NCBI RefSeq assembly: GCF_020497125.1
Contig: NC_059080.1
Coordinates: 49,293,563-49,357,562 of the forward strand
Direction: 5' to 3'
Source: Mauremys mutica
Lineage: Eukaryota; Chordata; Testudines; Geoemydidae
DNA: 64,000 nucleotides
Within the stretch, counting starts at the first letter, position 1; every line of letters starts with the position of its first letter. Shown here in pieces: positions 37,201 to 49,200 of this stretch. The position numbers were made by a program, and so were the translations under genes. The notes beneath the pieces were generated by a model. The model worked only from the letters and a program-made list of their open reading frames with translations, did no database searches and was not told the origin of the DNA.

Positions 37201-40200
37201 TCATCCTTTTGTAATCTGTCCTAGTTTCCATTTTTTATATGACTCCTTTTTATTTTTTAGATCATGCAAGATTTTGTGGTTAAGCCAAGGTGGTCTTTTG
37301 CCACATTTTCTATCTTTCCTACCCAGCGGAATAGCTTGCTTTCGGGCCCTTAATAGTGTCCCTTTGAAAAACTGCCAACTCTCCATGTTGTGATAGGCAT
37401 GTGTAGGATCCATGGGTCTTGAAAGATATGTTGGGGGGTGGGTGTTGATCATTTTAGCTGTGGAGCTATGTCTACAGATTTTGCATCTGTTCTGGCAGGG
37501 GATGGTGCTGCTTTGAGTTGGTATGTTTTGGTCTATGGGGAGCTTGTTTCTGATGATGAGCTTGGAGAGTTTGGGGGGTTGTTTGAATGCTAGAATAGAA
37601 GTAGGGGTTCAGGACAGATGTCTTTCAGGATGGGATCCCCATTGAGTATGGATTGTAGTATGATGATACCCCATATGGGTTTCAGTATGGGGTGGTAGGT
37701 GATGACTAGGGGGGTTTATTTCTGTATTGAAGCAGGGTCTGTCCTGAGTATTTGGGTGGCCCATTCCATGATGCGATCTACTTCTCTGGTGGAATGTCCT
37801 TGTTTTGGTGAAGGCAGTTTTAAGTGTGTTAAGGCAGGGGTCCCCAACCTTTTCAGGACCAGGGACCGGTCATGCCTGCGGAGGGAGCGCTCGTCCCGCG
37901 GCTCAGCTGGACCGCCCGCAGGCGTGCCTGCGGGAGGTCCACCGGCTCCGGTTGAGCTGCCGCAGGCATGACTGCGGACGGTTCGCTGGTCGCGCGGCTC
38001 AGCTGGACCGCCCGCAGTCATGCCTGCGGGAGGTCCACCGGAGCCCCGGGAGCAGCGGACCTCCCGCAGGCATGACTGCGGAGGGAGCGCTCGTCCCGCG
38101 GCTCGGGTAGACCTCCCGCAGGGTTCGCGGCCCGGTTTGGGCCGCGGACCGGGGGTTGGGGACCCCTGTGTTAAGGTGTATATCCCGGACTTTCTCCTCA
38201 TAGCATATTCTGTGGTATCTGAGTGTCTGGCTGTAGATAACAGATTTCTTGCTGTATTAAGGGTTGTCATTAGATCTATGAAGGTGGGTGTGGTGGTCTG
38301 TGGGTTTCTTGTCTGGTTGTCTGCAGGATTCCATTGCTGAAGCTGGTTGTTATCCAGGAAGTTGATACTAATGTGGGAGTGTTCCAGAAAGAGTTTAATG
38401 GACGTGTAGTGGTTGTTGAAGTTGTGGTGGAAATCTATAAGGGAGTTTAAGCCATCTGTCCAGAAGATGAAAAGATCATCAATTTTTGTGCCATTGGTTT
38501 TGTGGTACATTTGTCCAGACATTTTTATTCAAGGTAGCCCGTGAAGGGGTTGGCATATTGGGGTGCCATCCTAGTAACCAGGGCTGTTCCCATGGTTTGG
38601 AGAAAGTGTGTGTTTGTTGAATATAGAATTGTTGTGGGTGAGGATGGAATGAATGAGTTTGGCGATGTGTTTGGGGTGGATATCTGAGGGTTGTCTATTG
38701 TCCTGTGAATATTTGACGTAGGCAGCTATGCCATCATTGTGAGAGATGTTGTATAGGGAAATGACATCCATGGTGGTGAGGATGGTGTTCTGAGGGTGGT
38801 TGTTAATGTTGTGGAGTTTGTGTCCTCGAGGATGCTGGTCTTTTGTTTGGTGAGTGATTTGAGGATGGTTTCTGTGAGTTCCAATATTCCTAAAGTAAGA
38901 GTGTTGTGGCCAGATATGATGGATCTGTCTGGGTTCTCTTGTTTGTGTATTCTTGGGAAGAATGTAGAAGGTCCCTGGGGTGGGTTTCTGGGGGGCGAAG
39001 TTGTAGAGTCTCTCTTGAAGTTGTTTTGGGAAGGATTTGATGATATCCCTAAGTTCCTGGGTAAATTGTGGTGTGCAGTTGTCTTTCAGTTCTTTATAGT
39101 AGGTGGTGGTGGGGAGTTGTCAGTTGGCCTTATCGATGACATCACAGTTGAGGACTACCGTGGCTTGATCTGCTGGCTTGTTCGTTATCTTGTGGTTAGA
39201 TTTCATGGACTGTATTGGTGTCCTCTTAGTAGTGGAGAGATTACGGCGGATGTGATATTTAAGGATTTTGCAGTCAATTTTTTTCCCTGAAGCAATCAAT
39301 GTAATGATCATGAGTGCAGTTTCATCTGCTCTGTGGTGCCCAATCAGATGATTATTTTTTTTTCTTATGATTGTTGGTGGGGATGTGGTCATTGTGAGTG
39401 GTTTCAGCATTGTTGTGAAAATTCTTTGAGGCAGGGATGGCAGAAGAAGAGAACGTGAAGAAGAGCTCTGCATGGCTCGAAAGTTGTCTCTCACCAACAG
39501 AAGTTGGTCCAATAAAAAAAGATTACCTCACCCCCCCCTTGTGTCTCTGTTCCCCTGAATATCAGTTAACTTAAACTTCTGCAGGCTTAATTTATGAACT
39601 TGACTAATGTTATCCCAGTTTACAGTAGATAGTAGCAAGACCACAGATGCAAACTTCCTCCTCTATTAGTGAAACAGCAGGGACCCCCAAAAAAGTACCT
39701 AGGGGAAGCACGAGATAAAGTCCCTGTGGCCCAACAAGCTTCCACAACTCTTTAAATGTATGCTTCAACTGCGCTTTCACTCGTTTCCATTCTCATCTCT
39801 GCACCTTTTTCTATGCTGCTTCCATGCAAGCAATGACTTTCCAAGGAAGCCCCAAGATGTGCCCATGCTATACTCAAGTAACCATTTGATCTTCTTACTG
39901 CTGTAAACCTTGTTCTCACCCCATCTCCCTGCTACCCTCTCCATTGTTGGCTGCTCCCATCCATTGTGACATCTAAAATTTGATTGCAAATTTTTGAAGA
40001 CAAGGGCAATGCATTTGTTCTGTACATCACCTAGCATGTTTTTGAGTCCTCTGTAAGTGACAGACCACCAGCCTGGTTAAAGGAGAGCTCTGCTGACCAA
40101 ATAGGAGAAATTGATCTAACATATTGGCATGAGTCTGGGTGGTGACCTCTGGAGGATCTCCTCTTTGGCTTTTTTACTTTCTGTCTCCCTACACCCTGGA

Positions 40201-43200
40201 TATAAAGTGACCAGAGAGAAGAGAAAATAGTTGAAAAATTTCATGCTACCGGTGTATTAAGGAGCAGCTGAGTCTGTAAAACCAGCCCACTAGTTCTGGT
40301 CACTCTCAGCATTCTAAACTTTATCTTAACAGCTGGCCGTGCAATGGCCTTGCCTGGGAGGGGAAGTGGCAGCTTTCTTTGAAGTTCTGCCATAGGATGT
40401 GCTTTTAAAGTCTTTTGGCTTTTAGCCTCTGCATACCGATAACACGAACCAACAGCCTAATTACCCTTTGTCTTTTGGCTTATTTCTATATTCACTTGGG
40501 AACCTTGTCTAGCCATCAGCAGCTGTGGAGAGTCCTCGCCATGTTTTCATGGTGAAGTGCCTTAGCAGGTGTAGGATCTGGGTGAAGATTATGGGGAGAA
40601 TAGTCCATAAAACACCTTTAGCTGAAATAAATAAATAGGTTTCTGGTAGCTTGAGCTGGAGACTTGTTCACAGACCCATGCCTGAGGGCTGGTGTGATCC
40701 CATGTCTCATTCCCCAGTCTGAATTGCATATTTACTTGAAAGTCACCCCGTCTTCTGTAAGTGCCTGGCTTTATTTTTCTTAAAAGTCCAGTGGTAGGGT
40801 TTGCCTCTCAAATCTGTATTTATTCCTCAGCATCATTGTCTGACGGATGAGTCTCTGTTGTCATAACACTCACCTTGCATACCTAGAGAGCTCCAAGTTC
40901 TCCCTCCCTCACCTGCCATTGTATTGCACTGTGACTAGACAGCTGGTCTAACCCTTACATTCTGTTCTGAATGTTTTGCTTGGCTACAGGAGGAACAGGC
41001 CCCACGTCTGATACTGGCTGGGGCTGCATGTTGAGGTGTGGTCAGATGATCTTCGCTCAGGCATTGGTCTGCCGGCACTTAGGCAGAGGTAAATCATTGC
41101 ATTTTTAAGGGAGGTGTCCAGAGCCAGTCCAAATGATGGTGGACTTGTTAGGGCAACAAAGAGAGAGGGCACAACTTGAAATTGCTGTGGGCTCCATGTA
41201 AAGTTTCCCTAGCTCTTCTCACCTGAAGAGCTAGATGATGAAGCAGCCCCAATGGAAACATCCCAGTGAGTTTCACTAGCATCTCTTCCTTCCAAATCAG
41301 AATCAATAAATCTGTATGGACAATTGGCAAGGGCTGTGCTAGCCAGTAAAAAATGTTCTTGTAAATTCTTCTGCACCAGTGGAGCAGCTTGCTTTCCCTT
41401 GTACCAGTGGGTGTTTGGAGACAAGATCATGTAATTCTGGGGTGGAAAACACCCTAGCGTTTGGATTTATTGCTATGGCAGCCTGCAGATATTCTATTGG
41501 CTGTTAGACTGTGGTTTTGTTTGCTGAGCTTTTTTAAATTACTGCAAACTCTTCCCCATCCACCAAGATGAGCAGAATGACATTTTGTGTTTGAGACCCC
41601 CGAAAGGGCTAGCTAAGAGAGCCCCAAACTTCCCAGGCTTACATGCCTGAAACGTTTACACTGGTTAAAATTGCTGTGTGATAAGCAGCTGTTAGTTTTA
41701 TTTTTTAACCTTCTACTGAGATGCCTTCAGGTCTCTCCCTGAATCCCACCTTTCTAGAAGTGACACCTGTAGCCAGCTGACACTTTGTGATACATGGTCT
41801 CCTCTGTGGCTGCTGCTAAACGTCTGTGGATTGGCAGGAGATGCCTTGTGGCACTGGCATCCTGTCCTTCCCAAACCAACTGCCCCACTTCTTCAATGAC
41901 TTTCTGGGCACTAGAAATTCCAATGTTCTTTCACGCTTGCAGGATTTTAGGGGTGTTTGAGATTTTTCACATTGGTATTCCCTCTCCTTGGGAGCCAATG
42001 CATCCTGACAGAGAAGGGTCAATGCATGTTCTGGAATTGATTTTTACCATGCCTTCAATTCCCACCTCTGAAAAGACCCTTTTACTTGTGTTAAATGTGG
42101 TCCTTTTTTGGGATCTTCACAGGTCCCTAGCAATAAGACTTCTGACTCATAGCTTTAAGGAAATCCTACTAAGCAGTGACATGTGGAGAAGTATACTAGT
42201 ATATAACCTATTTTTCCCCCTGTATCTCTTAGATTGGAGGTGGGAAAAAGGGAAGAGGCAGACGGATAATTACTTCAACATACTTAATGCCTTCATTGAC
42301 AAAAAAGACAGCTACTACTCCATCCACCAGATAGGTATATCTCCATTTATTTATCTACAGCTGCCTCTTACCTATCTCATAGAACTGGAAGGGACCCTGA
42401 AAGGTCATCGAGTCCATTCCACTGCCTTCACTAGCAGGACCAAGTACTGATTTTTGCCCCAGATCCCGAAGTGGATTGAACTCACAATCCTGGGTTTATC
42501 AAGCCAATGCTCAAACCACTGAGCTATCCCTCCCCCCCTAGATAGAAGCGTCCTGCCCTGGGTTTCCCTGAATGTTACAGAACAGCAACAGATTCTTCAG
42601 GTTTATTTTAGTAGCATAGCAACTTCAGAAGTACCCTACTTGTGCGAGATTGATGTACAAATTATTTGCCAAGGGCTGTAGTAAAGTGTGTTCAGATCAG
42701 CTTCTATGTATTTGTGCTGCTGTGTATGAATGAAATCTATACAGCACTGCTTCCTATGTGGTGTTGCCTAAAACTAAGAAGAACAGGAGTACTTGTGGCA
42801 CCTTAAAGACAACAAATTTATTTTAGCATGAGCTTTCGTGAGCTGCAGCTCACTTCTTCGGATGCATAGAATGGAACACACAGACAGGGGATATTTATAT
42901 GCATTCTATGCATCCGAAGAAGTGAGCTGCAGCTCACTAAAGCTCATGCTAAAATAAATTTGTTAGTCTTTAAGGTGCCACAAGTACTCCTGTTCTTTTT
43001 GCGGATACAGACTAACATGGCTGCTACTCTGAAACCTAAAACTAAGGTTATTGATTTAAGAGTTGAAGGATTTGTGACATGAAAATCCTGTCAGCCTAAT
43101 GCCAGTATCTTTATCTCCCTTGTACTTGCCCGTCTCAAGACGGGAGAGAGAATATGACAACAGTCATGCCCACAGCAGCTACATAGGAATCTTGCAAGCA

Positions 43201-46200
43201 AGAAGATTGCATCAGGTGGGGAAATGAGCAGGAGATGCTCATGAACTCTACAAAGATCCTGTCTGGGTGCAAGTGTTCTAAGGATGAAGGAAAAGCAAAC
43301 CAAAAATGGCAACGGGCCTGTTTTTTGGGAGGAGCTAAGCACCTGCACTCCTAGTTAGACAGCAGGAACAGTGGCAGGAACAATCAGGCATCGTTTAAAT
43401 AGAATTGCTTCTAAATAGTATTTCCTCTGAAGCATCTGCAGTTCTTAGCCTTTTTAGGAATTGCCTTTGTCTTGTTCCTGAGCCCTGAACCGATCTTGCT
43501 TCCAGCAGAGTATGGCTGAGACTCCTTTTTGGAGCCTATTAATATGGCTTCTTAATTGACTGGGAAGGCCATTGTTATAGTCACAATGAGGTGCTATGAT
43601 TTCAGCACACCCCAGACAAGATGGCATGATCTGACTCCAAAGCATGTCTAAGGGCTTGTCTGCACTTGCAATGCTACAGCGGTAGTGTTGCAGTGTAGTC
43701 ACTACCTATGCTGATAGGAGGGGCTCTCCTGTCAGTGTGAGGTAATCCACTTCCCCGAGAGGCATTAGCTAAGTTGATGGAAGAATTCTTCTGTTGACGT
43801 AGTGCTGTCAACACTGGGGATAGGTAGGTCAGTTTAACTGCATCACTCAGGAGTGTGGAATTTTCATACCCCTGATAGACGTTGCTGGGTTCACCTAACC
43901 TTTAGTGTAGCCCAGACCCAAGCTGTAGCTTTTCCTGTAAAATCCTTTTTGTAACTGATGGAGGCTGCTGACTAATTTGGTTGTGTCTACTTGGTGCAGC
44001 CCAGATGGGAGTTGGAGAGGGCAAATCGATAGGCCAGTGGTACGGACCAAACACAGTTGCACAAGTGCTCAAGTAAGTTCTGGGCTTTACCCTTTATTCC
44101 TTCTGTGCAATGCAATGGGGTAGTTTTTTACTTTTCAGTCAATCAAACAGCCCATCGCCCAAGTCTCTGGATGTAGTGTGCTGTATAAAAGCAATTGTGC
44201 TGAATAGTGTGGTGTCCCAACCAAATTGTCTCCCAACTCCCTGTGAAATCAATCCCAGTGGGGCAAAAACTTGAGAGAGATGGACATTACCCCTTGCTCC
44301 CAAGGTTGGTGGACCAAAAAGACAAGTGAACTCCAATTGAGGACAGTCCTCCAAGAATCTGTCTCTAGGCCCGGCAAGGTATTGGGCTTGCTGCTAGAAT
44401 CGCTGCTTGTGTTTAACATCTCTGAATCTGTGTTCACATCTGAGGACTGCCTTTGCAGACCTTGACGGCAGTGGTATTCCCTAAGAGTCAAGGACAGAGG
44501 CAGTCTCGCCATTTGAGTGACTAATGCAGTGGCAGAATAAAGCGTAAACCTTTATTTAAAAAAAAGAAAAAAGTTATTTCCCACTGGGGCTTTGTGGTGG
44601 TGAGCCCAGGGAGAGAGTTGCATGGGAGTATGCTGTTATCTGCAGGAATTGGACATGATAATACTGCACTGTTGTTCAATCACCACTGTAGGTTAGAGGC
44701 ATTTTCTCTCCCTACAGCATTTCCCTCACTGCTTTGACGGCATAAGCTATGAATTCTTGCAGTGAATTCTACTGAGAGGAGGTAGGACTGGCACAAACTG
44801 TGAAAGCCAGTATCTTTTCTAGTTCAGTATCTCGTTTTATGAAAACTATAGGGGAAATAGTGAAAGTTCTTCTGTTAAAACCATGCCTTTGCTTAGTGCC
44901 TTGTTAGTCCTCTATTTACTTCTCTCTCTTTCCTGTAGAAAACTTGCCACTTTTGATACATGGAGCTCATTGGCAGTGCACATAGCCATGGACAACACTG
45001 TAGTGATGGAAGAAATCAGTAAGTATAACAGATGGAGTCAAAGTTGTGTGGCCTGGTTGCAAGATGTATGGAAGGAACCAGAAGATCAATTGCAGTATAA
45101 CATAACCAAACTTATAGCAAATGCCCTTTCCAAAACCGTGGCCAGGTGGGTTAGAACCAAAGGGTAGGCCTACACAGCAAAGAAAAACCCACGGCTAGCC
45201 TGTGCCAGCCAACTCGGGTGTGCAGGTCTTGGGGTGCTGGACTGTTTCATTGCTGTGTAGACTTCTAGGCTTGGGCTAGAGTCCGGGCTCTAGGACCCTG
45301 CAGGGTGGGAGGGTCCTGAAGCTCGGGCCAAGCCTGGAAGTCTACACAGCCTTATTGGAAAACCTGGGAGGTTGTGCCCGCCCACTTCTAAAGGCCCCTC
45401 CCCCAGCCTAGCAGGAGGGACCACTGGACCCAGGAACCAAATGAATACGGGGGACAACAAATGGAATGTGCTATGAGTAAATCACTTAAACCCAAAGCAC
45501 TGTTAGGAAGTTTCAGTTTAAAGGAGGCTGGGACATAAGGAGCACATGAGATCAAAGATAAAGAATTTTAGAACTATAAATGGGATGAAAGCACAGAATG
45601 GTTGCAAGTAGCTAAATCCAGGTAGTGATTTGTAATGCAACAGAGCAAATAGCTGCAATAAGAGTGACAAGATTTTCAGACTGCTGGCAGGAAAGTCTTG
45701 GAAGGAAAACCAAATAATGCTTCCAAGGGTATGGAATAAATACAAAAAGTTTTACAGGATGGCCAGATCAGTCCACTAACCCAGTGATGGCAGGTGAAAA
45801 AATAAATGGATTCAGATAGGAGAATTACCTTAGAGAAGGGTCTGCAAATAGCCCAAACAAAAAGCTGTACTGCCCAGTCATTCATATACCTAGTATGACA
45901 CAAACAAGTGCCTCCAAATGTTTCCATTCCATAGAATCCTAGAATATCACTGTTGGAAGGGACCTTAGGAGGTTATCTAGTCCAACCCCCTGCTCAAAGC
46001 AGGACCACCACCAACTAAATTATCCCAGCCAGGGCTTTGTCAAGTCTGACCTTAAAAACCTCTAAGGAAGGAGATTCCACCACCTCCCTAGGTAACCTAT
46101 TCCAGGGCTTCACCACCCTCCTAGTGAAAAAGTTTTTCCTAATATCCAACCTAAACCTCCCCTACTGTAACTTGAGACCATTACTCCTTGTTCTATTATC

Positions 46201-49200
46201 TGGTACCACTGAGAACAGTCTAGATCCATCCTCTTTGGAACCCCATTTCAGGTAGTTGAAAGCAGCGATCAAATCCCCCCCCTCATTCTTCTCTTCTGCA
46301 GACTAAACAATCCCAGTTCCCTCAGCCTCTCCTCATAAGTCATGTGCTCCAGCCCCCTAATCATTTTTGTTGCCCTCTACTGAACTCTTTCCAATTTTTC
46401 CACATCCTTCTTGTAGTGTGGGGCCCAAAACTGGACACAGTACTCCAGATGAGGCCTCACCAATGTCGAATAGAGGGGAATGATCATGTCCCTCGATCTG
46501 CTCCTACTTACACAGTCCAAAATGCCGTTAGCCTTTTTGGCAACAAAGGCACACTGTTGACTCATATCCAGCTTCTCATCCACTGTAACCCTTAGGTTCT
46601 TTTCTGCAGAACTGCTGCCTAGCCACTCGGTCCCTATTCTGTAAACAGCGTATGAGATTCTTCCATCCTAAGTGCAGGACTCTGCACTTGTCCTTGTTGA
46701 ACTCCACCAGATTTCTTTTGGCCTAATCCTCTAATATGTTTAGGTGTCCCTCCGTATCCTATCCCTACTACTCCTCCCAGTTTAGTGTCATCTGCAGACT
46801 TGCTGAGAGTGCAGTCCATGCCATCCTCCAGATCATTAATGAAGATATTGAACAAAACCGGCCCCAGGACAAAACCCTTGGGGCACTCCGCTTGATACTG
46901 GCTGCCAACTAGACATTTATGCATTGTGAATGCTGTGTGTCCTTTTATAGCACCTTCTCTTGGTCAAGTTGGGATATAGGTCTGGCAAACAAGTGCCCTG
47001 CTTGAACTGCAGATGCCTGCAAGTACTTACACATGTTGTGCCATACATGGCTGCAGCTTCTTGTTTGGGCCATCTTTTCTGTTTGCTTTATATTTGTTAA
47101 TCTGCATCACTGTACTATAAAATAACACCACAGTTTTCTAAGGAGCGGTAGACTTAGCAAGTGAGGCAATAAGGCCTAGAGAAGTGTAATTGGGGGTAGG
47201 GGTCAGAAACTCCCATGTAATGGGAAAATCTGTTTGTCACTGAGTTGCTGGGTGGCCTTCAGCAACCTGGCTAAACTTTCTGCCTCAGTTTCGCCATCTG
47301 TAAAATGGGGGTACTCAGTGCTCACCTCACAGGTGTGCTGTGAGGATTAGTATTTGTGCAGTACTCTAAATAGACAGCTGTTTGTGCGAAGTGTCACTGT
47401 TAAAACACAAAGCCACCTTGAAATGTAAAGTGCCTCCCAATTATGTTTTCCCTCCTCCACTCCCCTTAGGGCTCTTAAAGTAGCTTCTGAATGATCCCTG
47501 ACTTCACAGCATGCATTGTGTTGATAGTATCCCTCACATTACCCTCCTAGGCAGACTCCACTTGTCAATATCCTCACTGGTATGGTGCAAGCTGGGAGGT
47601 CTCATGGAGTGGAAAATTTGGGATTGCTTGGAAGCTATTTTGTGGAACCAGACAACCGAAAAAAGGTATTAGAACTGAAAGCTTTCTTGAACTACCCCTA
47701 ATCGTAGTCAACTCTTCTGCTTGTAAAGACACTGTCATGGTTTGTCAGAGCTGATGCAGATGTGTTTTGTTTTAAGGGATCTTAGTTAACTGAGGTTCCA
47801 GAATTTTTGAACACTCCAACTTTTGATACCCCTGGAATTATCTCTTGGACTCCTTTCATCTGGCCTGCCTGACCTTGGCAAGAATACTTGCCAGAAATCT
47901 TGTGTTGTCTGTCTTTGAAGACTAAGCACCCTGAAGGGTCCCTGTAAGACTCTTAGTGTGGCTATTTAGTGCTCCGTTTGTATCTTATTACAGATGAAGA
48001 AGACCTGTGTTCAGCCCATGTCCTGACCAAATTACAACTCAAGCACTTACATTCTTTTACCTAAATTCTCCCTGTGATTTCAATTGCATAGTTGTTTTGC
48101 CTCTCCTCACAAGTGTACTGTTTAATCTTGCTGGCACAGGGCAGTTGCTGGTTCTTGCATTGCTGCTGTAAAGATGGCTTCTTTTTAATGGTGCCCCAAG
48201 TGATCCCTGTGGGTATGTCTACATAGCAATAAAACACCTGCTTGGGCTCAGACTGTGGGACTCTAAAATTGCAATGTAGATGTTTGGGCTCGGACTGGAG
48301 TTGCGGCTTTGGAACCCTCCCCCCTCATGGGGTCCCAGAGCCCTGGCTCCACCCTGAGTCTGAATATCTGCACTGCAGTTGTATAGCCCTGCACCCCGAA
48401 CCCCGCAAGCCCAAGTCAGCTGACACAGGCCAGTCACAAGTGTTTTATTGATGTGTAGACATACCATGAGTGTTCTAAGTGTTTTGGTGTAAAAGGCTTG
48501 ATGTACAGTATTTCTAAAATAAATTTACATCAATGTGAACTTTAGCAGAGGGTTCTGGAGAGAATATATAACTCAAGCAAAGTGCTTGCTCTTTAAACCA
48601 GCTGCTTATTTAAGTGTCATGTAGCTCTGAGAAATTAGATGGCAGTTTCTGTTGAGCACTGAGGGGGGGGGGGGGAAGGAGAGGGGAAGAGTTAGGGGAG
48701 AAGTATTCAAGCTGTTTGATGCTTTTCCTGAAACCATTTCTGCTTGTGTGTGTGTGCTCCTTTTCTGTAGGAAGGTTATGCAAGTCCAATTTCTTGTGTG
48801 CTGGGGCTGCAGCGTTCCCTGCTGCAGAGTCAGACCTGCTCTATAATGGGTTCCCGGATGGAGCAGAGGTTACAGATAGGTTGTCGCAATGGAAACCATT
48901 GGTGCTGCTGATCCCTCTTCGCCTTGGGCTCACGGATATCAATGAAGCTTATATTGAAACACTAAAGGTAGGGGAATTAGTGCTGTTTGGCATGGCCATG
49001 GGCGAGCTGACTTTCCGGTGTTTTACTGCTGAGAGCCAAGGAATAAGTCTTGGTTAGGTCAGATGTAAAACTGGTTCTGGGGCAAAATGTTCGTAAGTGT
49101 CCAAGTTCCAGTTGCAAGAGAGACATTGGTGTTTAGGTGCCTAAGTCTCCTTGACAGTCAATGGGACTTAAAAGCTAAAGTGGTTAAGTCACTCTTGAAA

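Larger units (their letters stand above)
34651..39547 (-). mobile_element. Penelope-like element with terminal inverted repeats, interrupted by CR1 and hAT MITEs
   Basis: Duplications TGTTCCCCTGAAT (34638-34650 and 39548-39560) flank it. The first and last ~110 bp are inverted copies of each other (GAGGTAAT...TTATTGGACCAACTTCTG). Minus-strand reverse transcriptase remnants lie at 38571-38771 ([10 protein letters not shown]) and 38440-38522 (FIFWTDG). An endonuclease-side remnant ([14 protein letters not shown]) lies near 35060. The coding frame is decayed. Insertions inside: CR1 at 35315-37384, hAT MITE at 37835-38168, small foldback at 35115-35171. Confidence 0.85.

Noticed and set aside
37716..38522. 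268-codon minus-strand open frame
   Set aside because: It runs from a Penelope reverse transcriptase remnant into a hAT MITE (37835-38168) that has its own target duplications, so it is a chance fusion.
41794..42450. 218-codon plus-strand open frame
   Set aside because: Only 42233-42334 is ATG4B exon 5. The rest is intron before it and a SINE after it.
47530..47665. Possible extra ATG4B exon between exons 7 and 8
   Set aside because: The translation shows no ATG4 similarity, and the exon 7 and exon 8 phases join directly to the human-like sequence EEIRRLC.
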